From Cliona cf. orientalis (lineage: Eukaryota > Porifera > Demospongiae > Clionaida > Clionaidae), in the NCBI GenBank assembly GCA_963930775.1, contig OZ005694.1, positions 2,790,001 through 2,854,000 on the forward strand: DNA of 64,000 bases. Direction: 5' to 3'. The position numbers and the translations under genes were made by a program. Under the pieces are notes generated by a model. The model did not search any database and was not told the DNA's origin. It saw nothing but the letters and a program-made list of their open reading frames with translations. The first letter of the stretch is position 1. Every line of letters starts with the position of its first letter. Below are positions 11,710 through 24,200 of this stretch, piece after piece.

Positions 11710-12192
11710 GGGAAGTTGGTACATATTATTATATCTTTTTTTTATATAGTTTAATTGGATCAGTGATGATGTACTTTTCTGCATGCATGCATACATTTGC
11801 AGGAAGAAAGACAGCAGGCAATGTGCGACCTTTAGCTACAAAATTGCTCAAGGTCCCTGTGTCAGTAAGGCTTGGATTTCTCGTCCGTGACCTATATTGA
11901 ACTTCAACAGAATTTCTAGAAGTTGAGACATTCCTATTGTTGTTTTCTTGCTATTTGTGTGTAATCTGTGTTACTGTGTACCACCTATCGATATAATACT
12001 ATACAGTGTATACTACAGTACTAGTATTGCTAGTAACCAGGAGTGATGGTCACCTTAACTTAGGAGTGAGATCACTCCTTGTCTAATATGAGGAGTGGGT
12101 GCCACTCCAGAAAAAAGAGTGCTATTTGTGGCAATCATTTCACTCCAATTTTGGGGTGAAGTTCACCCTTCCATTTTTGCAGTGTAGCACTT

Positions 12193-13878
12193 ATAGAACT
12201 TTTGGTTTTGGATGCTTGTCTAGTTATGGGTGGGGTTGGGTTTGGTTTGGGTTCCGCGAAATATAAACCATAAACGTACGTTCTCGCAAGGTCGACGCGC
12301 GTGATAACAGGGGGTGTGGCCTTCGTAGTGCATGCCGCTGCTTGATCGATCTATTAAACAGCTGAGCTTCTTCGACACAAATGTCTTATTTCAAGCTTTC
12401 AAGCGACTCTACCAAACTTCCTGACCCACGTGGCCCAAATCTTGTAGACGTGGTAACCACGGACCATAGCCTCGATCATATGCGACTCTCGTGCCATTTC
12501 TCGATCTCACCAACGATCGCTGTCACAATTTTCGGAGCCACGGCGCGCGTGCAGTAAGAGACGGAGCCTAACCGATATTAGGGGTGGAGCAACCCTGGAG
12601 CATTCATCCGCGAAAATTAGATCGCGAAATCTTTGAAGATGCGCCTTCCGCGAAAATTGGATCCCTCGAAAATTTCCGGCTATACGGTACTTTAGTTGAT
12701 ATTTACTTCACAAGCCAGATGGAGAAAACGAAACAAAAAGTGCTTCAACTGAAGGATACAATTCATGAGCGTCATATTGATAGTGCCTACTCATTGATGC
12801 ATAATGCATGCTCGCGCACACAGCAAACTGGCCCGGTAAAGATTGTCGACATGTATGCTTGTAACATTCTGGCTGAAATCTTAAGAATTGCATCACTGTA
12901 GCTACAGCTTGCGCAATGTACACACAGGGTATGCGCTCTACAGAGCTCTAGTTGTGAATTTCATGAAAAAAAAATAGTATGTTACTTCGAGTCAGTTTAC
13001 CTGTTTGCTTGGTAGCCCTTATGGCATGTGGCAAACAGTTGAAAGAGTTGTACTAACAGCTACAGCTTTCTGCTTGACTATTGAACTTGCTACTTGTGTC
13101 AACAAGTTCCACTATAGTAGCTTGATGCTACTATCAGAAATTCAAATGTATAGCAGCATATTTAGAGGGGGGGCTCGAGGAAATACAAATCCAAGGGGGA
13201 CAACCCCCATAATAACATATATTATTATAGGGAAGGCAAATCAACCCAAGAGTCCCAAGGGAGGGCCCCTGATCCCCCCCCCCCCCCCCCCGACGTGTAT
13301 ATACAAATAATTAGTACATATATTTTATGCATCTGCAACATGTCATGAACATGCTTAGCCTATTGGTTTCCCACAAATGTCTTCCATCATAGGCGTACCT
13401 GGCTACATTCAAGTTATTGGCAGAATTAAAGGACCATATCCTTGGGGGTAACTTTTTTTTGATTTGATTGTCAAGGAAAACGAGTTCCGTGTACTGGGTC
13501 ACAAAATGTGGAGTTCATTACAGTGTCTAGTCATGTCCTACCATTCTGGTCTGCAAGTTGACGGGCTATTGGTGCTTCATATCTGAATGCACATAGGGTG
13601 GATTGGTTTCCAGATATGGCAGGTTTATAATTAGTGCCATGATCATGGTGTACTGCTTTAATATGGGTTGCATGTGAATCCTGCATATGTTGTAAGCTGG
13701 TGTTCAGCCGGGACCATTGAGTTAGCAGGGACAGGTACTGGATGAACATCACTCCCCGGTACTAACTATCTCTGCCTTCTCATCTAGCGTTTTGCAAGCA
13801 CCCATAAGTACTGAACATTACACATGCCAAGAGATGACGGAGTCCACATATTATGTTCTCAAGTTTTCATTACGTATA
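12193..13878. other. No recognised gene
   Basis: An open frame of 105 codons at 12584-12901 (plus) has no known motif; part of it (about 12775-12850) recurs imperfectly at 23085-23170, so it is probably repeat-derived. A run of 20 C lies at 13274-13293. Nothing else stands out. Confidence 0.4.
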
Positions 13879-14578
13879 CAGTACAACCAAGCAAGAGAGC
13901 AAAACTTTTTAAAACCATATTTTTGGGCTAAAAACTACACAGACAGACCTACTTGATATCGAAATGGCCACAACAATCATTTTTATTGTGTTATACAAAA
14001 TTGCAAATTTCCCATATAGCTAATACAGAAGCCACATACGTGCAGGCCAGTTTTCATAGATTTTTCACTGATTTTGGATAAAAGTGGCTATATCTTGGAA
14101 GTGGTAAGGAGTCAAGACTTCAAATTTGGGATTTAGTAACTTTATTACAAGTGCTATCAGCCAACCAAGTGGAATTTCTTAACTAGAACTAAATAGGAAA
14201 AAATGTGCCTAACATATTTGGCCCTCTGAAAGGGATTTCATGACAATATCTGGTTAGCAATGCACTGCACAACCTCTACACTCATGTTCAATTAACTTCA
14301 TATGGAAGTGCATAACTGGGTAGAGCGCACACCCTTAACTGAAAACAATACTCATTTAATGTGCCTAACATATTTTGGAGAGCCACGTTACCTTATGAAG
14401 CCATAAAAATGGAAATAATCATGGTTACATTCCATAATTTAAATTCTATATAGAGTTTATGTTGAAGAAGATTGGTACCAAATTTTAAACTCTTATCTAT
14501 AATAGATTTTATTTTATGAGTCAAAATAGGCTCAAATTCTGAAATAAAAAAGTTTTGCTCTCTTGCTTGGTTGCACTG
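13879..14578. mobile_element. TA-target inverted-repeat element (mariner-like), copy 1
   Basis: A 700-base element with ends CAGT[A/G]CAACCAAGCAAGAGAG. TA precedes the left end, while the right flank reads CA. No transposase frame is present. A second copy at 43537-44656 is nearly identical apart from a nested insertion. The intact sequence GGATAAAAGTGG at about 14077-14088 is the uninterrupted version of that insertion site. Confidence 0.75.
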
Positions 14579-15299
14579 CACATATAAACGAACAGAATGC
14601 TCATCCAGACTGATCTTCATCCAAACTGTGAACATAAGGCAATGCCACAGAAATACTGTTTTGATCGCCAGTTCCGTAGATCATAGTGATAGTAATAACC
14701 AAGTAATCCAAACCAATGATGTGGTTAATTGGTTAATTGGCTTGTTGGCTTGAGCACAGACGGATCCATTGAACAATTTGTCTTTGGACACCAATCAATC
14801 ATTTGTCAAACAAAAAGAAATCACAAGTGACATCACACAATCCTTATGCAATCATTATACACGACACAAAAAGGGATAAAACTACACCAATGAGAGCAGG
14901 TAACAAATTGGCAAAAATTTCTACGCCTGCATGCGGTATTCTTGGTACATTGTAATAATATTATTGTGAAGATCAGGCCTTGCATGTGCTGCGCGCGTTG
15001 TTTACAGTCCACATACAGATAAATTATTCTACTTCGACTTTGCATTGGTTGTGAAAGAGACCCTCCTTTAGATAGGCTTAGCACAATAATTACGCTCATG
15101 ACTGCAACATCTGGCATACTAGTGACTGCAAGATGTACACTGTGGTAACAATCAATTACTTGACCACTTGTAAAGTCAATTACAATCAGAAGCCACAAAT
15201 AGAATAAAATACAACCTCATTTACTTTTACTTCTGTTTCACTTTTGCCTACCTGTTCCAGTTTTTCATAAAATAATAATATTATAGATGTTTGTTTATC
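14579..15299. other. Intergenic stretch downstream of the beta-helix gene
   Basis: No gene, structured RNA or element boundary was recognised here. Confidence 0.4.
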
Positions 15300-18200
15300 T
15301 CACGCATCATCGGCATTAAGCCCTGTCTGAGTATTTGCTGCTTTTCCCATTATCCGCGTTGAACCCTGATTACAATAATAATTATGAAGACATAGCTACT
15401 TCAGTATGATTAAAAGCAATAAACTCACGGAAAAAATATTTCCAACAATAACAGCTTTTTTCAGAGATTTTCCAAGGTTAACTTGAGGAGCATCATGCTG
15501 AAAATCACATCCCTTCACAACCAGGCTGTTGGTGAGTGCAAGTGAGGTAGCTAATGAGTAAACTACCAATGAGTAAATATGAAAAATGATTGGTCAGAGG
15601 TTGGAAAAATTATTATTGAAATTAATTTTGATAAGAATCAGATGATGCCATAACCTAAATCACTATGTTCATACTTTACCTGCCAGTGGCTGTTTCAACT
15701 TTGATAGCAGCATTTCCCTATAGGGACAGCATTACAGATTACTTTTACTAGCTATTTCCGACTAATTGCTCTTACTTTCTTATCTTTGTCCCAAGCGTTG
15801 AAAATGCAATCAGAAAATATAGTTGTTCCCGATCCATTTAGCTAGAGTGCAATAAACTTTTAGTCAAAAAAGGTATCTACTGTATAAATAATATGTTCTT
15901 TTATAGGCGCCACCCTAATTTAGGCACCCTTTGAGACCTGTGCAATTTTTTCTGTTCAAATTTAAGGCGCCTTTCCAGATATCAATTATATTAAGGCAGC
16001 GCTTATTTAATTGGAACGTATTGCCACGTGCAATATCGCAATAAATTGGTACCGTACTGTCAATTGATCTATCGGTTTAGATGTAAAACTGTCCTTTTAC
16101 ATTTACAGTCGAGCCTCCGAACAAAGGACACTTGGGAACGTGCCTTTTGTCCTTTGTTCGGAGGTTGTCCTTATCTTGGAGGTTTGCCACATTTTGACCT
16201 TAATAGGGCAGAGATTAATTGAAATGTACTAACTATGACAATCGAATGTTCAAAAACCTAATAATACGTACTGTAAGTGAATCATTGCATGACATGTTAC
16301 TGAATAAAGTAGTCACACATTGTTGCTTGTCTTGCAGATGTATGCTTTAGGCAATCTTGTCAATATTTATAGCTAAAAGGCTTCATGTCCATGTCCTTTA
16401 GCTATACTTCCTTGTATTAAAGCTGTCATCTGGGAAGGGGTTCTTATTGATCAACGCCGGTCATCGTCCTCATCATCACATCTCCTTCCATTTGCTGAGG
16501 AGCGGGTTATGGACTTGAATACCATATTATTTGTGTGTATCACCTCTATAGACCTATGCCTTACATAGACGAGATGAAGGAGTTGGTGGACTCATTATCA
16601 TCATCTGGCCTCGTGTAAATACCGGTAGCTATCATGTACGTAAAAATATTTGTATCAGTGCGCGTGCTTGGTGTGTGTGGACGTGGCACATTTTTGAGGG
16701 CGTGGTTACCTGGTGTCCGCTATTTAGAAGTGAATTTGTATTGGAAAGTCACGTTGGGAGCTGGAGTTTTGTGCACTGTCCGGAAACGAGAAGCGGTTGC
16801 GTATGTACTACAATCATGCTAAATCCAATCCATAACACGATGCTTGTCCGTTGTAGAGAGGTTGTCCTCTTCTCGGAGGGACCGTTATTGGAGGCTCGAC
16901 TGTATATAGGCACTTACCTACTGCTTTGATGTCTTTCTGGCATTAGAGACAACCGTTCTGATGCATGGCTATGGTACATGTACCAGTAACTCAAGCATGA
17001 TTCAGTGATCAGAGTGAAATTTCCAAAAAGAACTGAAACTAGAACCATATTCTTGTTGTTTTCGCCACCGTACTGCCACTGAATAGTATACCTCTCTAGG
17101 CACCTCTCTAATTAAGGCACCCTTTGATCTGCTCATGAACTTTTCGGTTCTAAGTGGAGGTGCCTGTGCGATCTGTAATTACCTTTTAGGGGCGCCTATA
17201 TTATTTACGATATTATAATAATCTATTATAATAATGTACTAGCCTATCTGCTAAAATGTATACCTTAGCTATTTGATTTGAAGGTCCCCAAAAAGCGGAG
17301 TTCACAAAATTTACATTGCCAGCGTTAGAAGATGTCACAAGGACTTGAGTTGAATCTGCATACTGAAAGATATAAACGTACAACAGTTAGACTCCTCCGC
17401 TAGACAACATGGAAGTCAAGAAATCTACGATGATGAGGACACTGTACTAATCCGAAACATACTCAAAAATCCCACAATATTACAATATTATAATTACATG
17501 AATCATGTAATTCGACATAATATTTATACATAGTCCGATCCAATAGTGTAGCCTCCATGTGGTCCTATAAAACTTGCCTGAATTAAGAATTGATGTGTTA
17601 TATACTAGTTTAGGGTCGTAGCAGTGTATGAATTAAAGTGGAATCCAGACAATAACCTTTAATTGGCCCCAGTATTAGTGGCTGGATTGTCGAAATGTCT
17701 ATATCCACGGATTTTTTTAGATATGATAGGCAGGCTAATTTTTGCTGTTGGTTTCTAAATTTTTGTCCAAGTGTTCTCTATGAAGCTGAGATTGTATTGG
17801 TGAATAACTGCTGGGCCAAGCCAAGTGTGTGCTATATGGAATAGCAAGGTGGGCCAATTTAGGAATTCTGATTGTACGTACCATTATATGGTGCGAAACT
17901 TTGGCGATGTTCTTAATTTGGAAATTTGGCGAATCGGTATAATAATTATCAAATATTCACTAAATGAATGTGCAGCTATGGTAGTAAGTATTTAGACCAT
18001 CCAAAAACCCAATGGAAAGTCATTTCGCCAAATTTAATGCTCACCAATTATCCGCTATACAGTATACTACCATGGAGGTCCATTCCAGATCATGCAAAGT
18101 GTCCACATTATTATAGATTTAATAAGGTCGGGGTCCTCTGTGCATGTGCTAGAATACCTGCTGTCCAAAGTTGGGATCAACAAAAGATGTAAATTCTCCA

Positions 18201-21200
18201 TTTGTTATGAGAATGCCGAATGGATCTGCAGCATCAACCTGCACTGAGGCATTAGCAGCCATGTCCGCTCCTGATAATTTGAACAGAAATTTAAATGCAT
18301 GTATGGCTAAGTTACAGAAGGTATAATGGAGCTAGACACCATTGAGTATTTAAGAAAGAGGAAAATTAATGCTATAATCGGGGTGAACCGAATTGAGCTC
18401 CACATGGATCATGTACAAGTAGCGATACATCATCCATATGTGCATGCAATAATTATTGCATTATATCCCTTTTACATACTTTTCTAGAACAATTATTCTT
18501 AATATCGCACTGCTAAGTGTGCGATATTAACCCCCTTAGGGTGTACAGTGCGATATTAATTCCTTTAGGGTGTACTAGTACTGTATACTTGATAATGAGA
18601 TAACAGTTAGGAATATAGGTGTAGGGAGGGAATAGGTGACCAACCAGTCAAGAATGCAGCCAGCTGGCTGTGTGCATACACACCAACGGACCACACTGGT
18701 TTACACAGGTACAGGAAGCATACGCGCACTAATTGATATCACACAGGATACAATATAGCAATCATTCAATTGATACGTGCCACGTGCAAGAATTAGCTAG
18801 CTAGTTGGTACAATATACAGTGTACGGCGCTTCTCTCGATCGAGAAACTAAAAGGATGCCACTATTGTTGACCGAACTGACGCTGGACTATTATTGGCTA
18901 GTTGTACAGACAGATAGCTATTCAAAACACTCGTAGCTAGCTAGCTAGGCTACTCACAGTCAACAGCTAACCTCACTCAGTCAGCGATTTCGAGTTGGAT
19001 GGTTCTTTGTCTTGTCACTATCAAAGTTGAATTTGTTTCTACGGAACGGCCTGTTTCCATGGAGAAGAGCCATTGACCAATCAGCGGTGAGATAAAACAC
19101 TGCGGGGGCCACTGTTTACTTCCTCGGGATATAAATTAGTTATATCACGTGCACTCGGGATCTATGGCGACATATTGCACTCAGCCCTCGGGCGCAAAGC
19201 GCCCTCGGGCTTCGGTGCAATATATCGCATAGATCCCTCGCGCCCGTGATATAACTATTACGTAAAGATTGTCAATATTGGCCGTGTTGTAACTAAGAGG
19301 TTGCATCCAGTTTGAGTAGATATGTAGCTACAAACAAGAAATGGTAATTAATTAAGGCATCAGTACATAACAAAGTACTGCAGCAACAAGGCTATAGTCT
19401 CAACAATAATATTGTATTGGGAATGAAGCATGCATGGTACATAACTGTTGATTGTAGATAGAACGTCATCCCATAACCTTCATGGAGACATTATGTTGTG
19501 CCTCAGTGTATCAGCTAAAAAACAGACATGCAATTACTTGCATGATGTACATGCACTTTGGATCAAATTTTGCTAGCTACTACCAAAAATTCTACTATAG
19601 TATTACTGTGAGCATGGATAGTACAGGGGGGATCTCAATCCTCCCCCTCTATTGTCTATACTGTGAGTAAAGGCTCGCCCCTCAATGATTTACATCACCA
19701 AAGTATATTCTATTGTTCAGTCTTAGAATACCGTATTTTCTCGTTATTAGGCGCATTTCACTTATACGCACATATTCACTGTTAAGCATATGTTATTTTG
19801 TTGTCCTATGCACTAGCTATTAGGCACATTTCGCCTGTGACCCTTGACCTCGATATCTGCATGCTTCCTTACTAGCCCAGGGTTCCAGCCTTTTTGAATT
19901 AGTCAAAATTATGATGGCTATAGTCGATTCTCAGGCATTTTAATGTAGTGCTAGGTCCACATCAAAATGTAGTAACATGCAGCACGAACCATCGTGTGAT
20001 CGATCGAGCGACAGGCCATGCCCCTTAAATATGCTCACCGTATACTTGGATGTACATGTAAGTATTTTTGTTAGGCGCACCTTGCTATTAAGTACAGGTT
20101 TTCTTCCTATGGAGATATAAGCAGGAAAATACGGTAATTACTATTACTATATTTATTCGAATAAAAGCCACACCTGGAGCTCCACCAAAGAAATAGTAGT
20201 CGCCCTCGAATAGTAACCGCACGCATGTGTGAACATAATTAAGTGGGTGTGGCCACATTCGCACACCATGAACGATTGTCAGTTCGAGGCAAAAGCATGA
20301 CAGCAGACGTCCCTGGCTTGATTCTACTGCTGTTTTCCATCACAATATCTCAACTATTCGAAAAGTAGTCCTGAAAAACTAGTCTATCACAACAAGATAC
20401 CACCAGATTGGCGCAAAGGTATCCCTCTAAAGTAAATAAAAGCCGTCCTCGAATAAGAGCCACCCTCAATTAGTAGCCGCACTCAAACAAGGCTGAAATT
20501 AATAGTAGCTGCGCCCTACTCAAAATGGAGCGCCTGAAACATGCATGTTTCATGCATGTTTCAGCACATTTCATGCGCCCAAATCCAGAAAGTTCCATGC
20601 ATGAAATTTCCAGTGACAATATTGAATAATTCGAAATTTCATGCATGTTACATGCATGATTCCTGAAACATGCATGTAACATGCAGGGATTTGGGACGTT
20701 TTTCAGGTATGGGACATGCATGTTACATGCATGGATTGGTGCCTAAATTTCATGCATGTTTCATGCATGTTCCATGCATGAAAAATATGGATATTTCATG
20801 CATGAAACCTGCATGTTTCAGGTGTATTCCATGCGTCGTACAAGCATATTCCAAGCATGATACAGGCGTATTCCATGCGTGGTACAGGCGTATTCCATGC
20901 GTGATACAGGCGTATTCCATACGTGGTACAGGCGTATTCCATGCATGATACAGGCGTATTCCATGCGTAGTACAGGCGCATTCCATGATACTGGGATATT
21001 CCATTCATGTGTGCATACACAGTACAGCTACAGGCATATTTTAACAACCCTTGGACAGAGTACTTGTACTATACTTGCTGTAAGCATATTAAAAGGCACT
21101 GTGCTCCTGCATAGGCAAGTATGCTCTTTATAGATATGTAGAGATACTGGCTTTAAGGAAAATAGACAAAGCTTGTTGGCACCTATAGACATGCATATTA

Positions 21201-24200
21201 TGCTGTAAGATATGAGATTTAGAGCAGCTCTTACATAATTTTTATAGCAAAGGTATACACATTCTGTCCCCCAAAAAATTACAGGCATATGAAAATCTCA
21301 GCAGTATGTTACTACCCACTGATTTAATAGCAGCTAAACCATATTCAGTGTTCACATAGCTACATGGCATTGTATACGTACTGGCCCTCTCCCCCCCCCC
21401 CCTCCCCCCCAATTTGGTCTTTTACATATTGTAGGATACTTCAGTAACTAGCACTGAGACCCCAAGGTGAGTTCGAGGACTGAAATAAGGGACCACATTC
21501 TTATCTGTAACCTTGATATCTGTAATGCTAGTTGGGGACAACTTTCAAACTAAAGAAGCTATTTTTATTTACAGTCTTCCAGCCAAATAAACTTACACCC
21601 ACTCTATAATTATGGAAATTATACATGGGGTATACAAAACAATGTGTTAATTTAGTATGGCTCTCCAAGTTAGGCCATATAGTAGCTACTCACCTTGGAG
21701 CACGTTTCACAAAGTCTCACACTTTCAAATCTACAAAGCAGCTGCTTCTAATCAGTATGATGTAATGTGGAACTTCATGCATGTAACATGCATGGTTCAG
21801 GAGTGATAAAATCTCACGCATGTTTCGTTTCATGCATGTTTTCATGCATGGTATTTCTGTCACACATGTTTTGTACTTTCATGCATGTTCCATGCATGTT
21901 TCATGCATAAAATACACTTTCATGCATGTTTCATGCATGAAAAAAGCATGAAAGTAGCTTCCATGCATGAAACATGCATGAAAGTATATTCCATGCATAA
22001 ACTATCCTGAAATATGCATGGAAAACGCATGAAAGTCGCTTCCATGCATGAAATGTGCTGAAACATGCATGTTTCAGGCGCTCCATTTTGAGTAGGGCGG
22101 CTACTATTCGAATAAATACGGTATCTATTCTAGTGGTGGATGGTGGGGGGTGGGTGTGACTAAATGATTAAATTAATGTCATACCAATTCCAAGAAAGTT
22201 GCCATTACATGAGCCTTTGTCACTGGCAATGAAATGGTACCCAATGGCATATCCAAAAGAGAAAGTGTTGAGAACATACTCCCAGTCAGTACGGGCAAAG
22301 ACGAAAGACCTGCCGTGGACTAGCTGCCAGCTCATGAAGGCTTTGTTAGCTCCAGAATACCTTGCATAAAAAAGAAGAGGGAGAGAGAGAGGAAGAGGGG
22401 AGAGCAACTTGCAACAAGATGATTGCAGTCCATTTGAGTGATTTCTTGCTCTCTTACCATGGGTTGAAATGTACATCCTCAACTCTGCCAATATCATAGG
22501 TCTCGTCCACATACACTCCCTACAAAGCACCATTTCATAACATAAAGTTTGCTCTCTTCCATGACACAATAAATTCATGCTACTCACAGTATTGATTGGT
22601 TGACCTTGAATTCTAGCAATGTAATGTCTAGCAGCACCCACTGCACGAATAGCATTCCAACAGTTGAGGCATTCCAGATCTGTTACTGCTGGATTATTAC
22701 CAGTCATACAGACAGACCTACATGTACAACAATCGAATAACAGACTCGTAGATAATTTAAAACTAATGTCATACAGAGCCTGTAGTGTGGCATGCAAGGC
22801 CAACCAGATGCATAAAAAACTCATGCCTCTAACCTATAAGCATCACCGTCTAATTACCCCATCCACAAGCGCAGGGGGTAAGGTAATCAATCTGTCATTT
22901 CGGCATTGTTGTCAGTAGCACAAAAATCACCATACATGTATCTTGACACCTAGGCACATGAGTGACTTGTAAGCATAACGAATCAGTTGAATTTGGCAGA
23001 AAACTGGCTTCAGCATATGCTTCAAACCAAAGGACATGCTTCAAAGTGTCACAAATTGAGCTTTTTTTGGCCACCATAGCCACGCCAATCGACAGTGCCT
23101 ACTCAATGTATAATGCAGACCATAATATGCTTCTGCTATGTACACAACAGTTACTTAGCAGCCCAAACTGGTAAGAATTATCAAGTGTCTAAATAATGAT
23201 TTGGTTTGGTTAGGCTGCTAGATATCTGATAACTGAAATGTGATGACCGATGGAAGCACATAAGTTAATATGTAGGAAGTAGCAGTTCATATCTTCCTAG
23301 TCTAGGTCTGGGGCAGAGAGAGAATGTCACCTCACTTCCAACATTAGTTTTCCTTGATGTTGTTTTTAAAACCACAAGAATGCTTTGAACTTGAATCATT
23401 ACCGCCCCCTATAAAATAATGGCTACAACATTGACCTGCATCTGAGACAGACATAAATTTTGTGACCGTCCTAAATTATAACTTAGTCATTCCATAGCCA
23501 GGAATTTAGGTAGGGGGTGCTGGAGTACGTGCACGAAGTGCGCGCGTAAAATTTTAAGCCGTGCCCGTCAAGGTCGAAGTTCAAATTGTCAAAGAGAAAG
23601 CGTTCTGAATGTAGCTAGTGAACTAGCTCAAGATTTTTGGCCAAATCTTGGGATGAGGTAAGTTTCTAACTGTCTTCTAAGCTGTTTTTTTGTGGTAGCT
23701 AGATGATAGTTTAGAGTAGCGGGGGGGGGGGGGGGGGGGGGGGGGGGGTGCTGGATGAGGCTGTTCTATGGACTATGTGAACTATAGGCATGACTAAGAG
23801 CCCCATGAGCACCCCCCTTCCTACACCACTGTGGATTGGCATGCTTACCCTGGATACGGTTTTGGCACCATTGTAGGATCTTGTTTAGGATAGTACACAG
23901 TAAATCCAGTCATAGTGGAGTCTTCACTGAGCTGAAAGAAACAGCCACCATCTCCCCCTTCTCCAGCGTATGCCAACAGCACAGAGCCAACTGAGTGTTG
24001 TACAGAAGTACATGTATAGTAAATTATAATCAAGTGACTGCAGTACAGACACTAAGAATAGTGTACATAGTATCTTACCATCAACTTTTTCATTACCAAC
24101 AACAGCATGAGAAGGAACAGAGCTACAAAATAAATAATAATTATTATTTTTATAGAAGATTCATTGATGAACTCTGGATGGGATCAATCATACACCCACT

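Larger units (their letters stand above)
9359..12192. mobile_element. DNA transposon with GGAGTGA subterminal arrays (CACTA-like, non-autonomous)
   Basis: The ends are 20-base inverted repeats, AAGTGCTACACTGCAAAAAT, at 9359-9378 and 12173-12192. Inside each end are many copies of CACTCC or GGAGTGA in both orientations (about 9385-9975 on the left, 12040-12165 on the right). Subterminal arrays and a CACTG-type end are features of CMC/EnSpm (CACTA) elements, so this class is suggested but not proven. No transposase was recognised. The interior holds at least three later insertions (9514-9839, 10021-10335, 11402-11709). The target duplication could not be defined because the inverted repeat seems to extend past the CACTG. 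Confidence 0.6.

Noticed and set aside
12584-12901. 105-codon open frame
   Set aside because: Part of it recurs as a non-coding dispersed repeat near 23090, so it is probably not a gene.
20470-21288. Several overlapping open frames with MHVPCMK/YSMRDTGVF-like repeats
   Set aside because: They are translations of the CATGCATG and 22-base tandem repeats, present on both strands.
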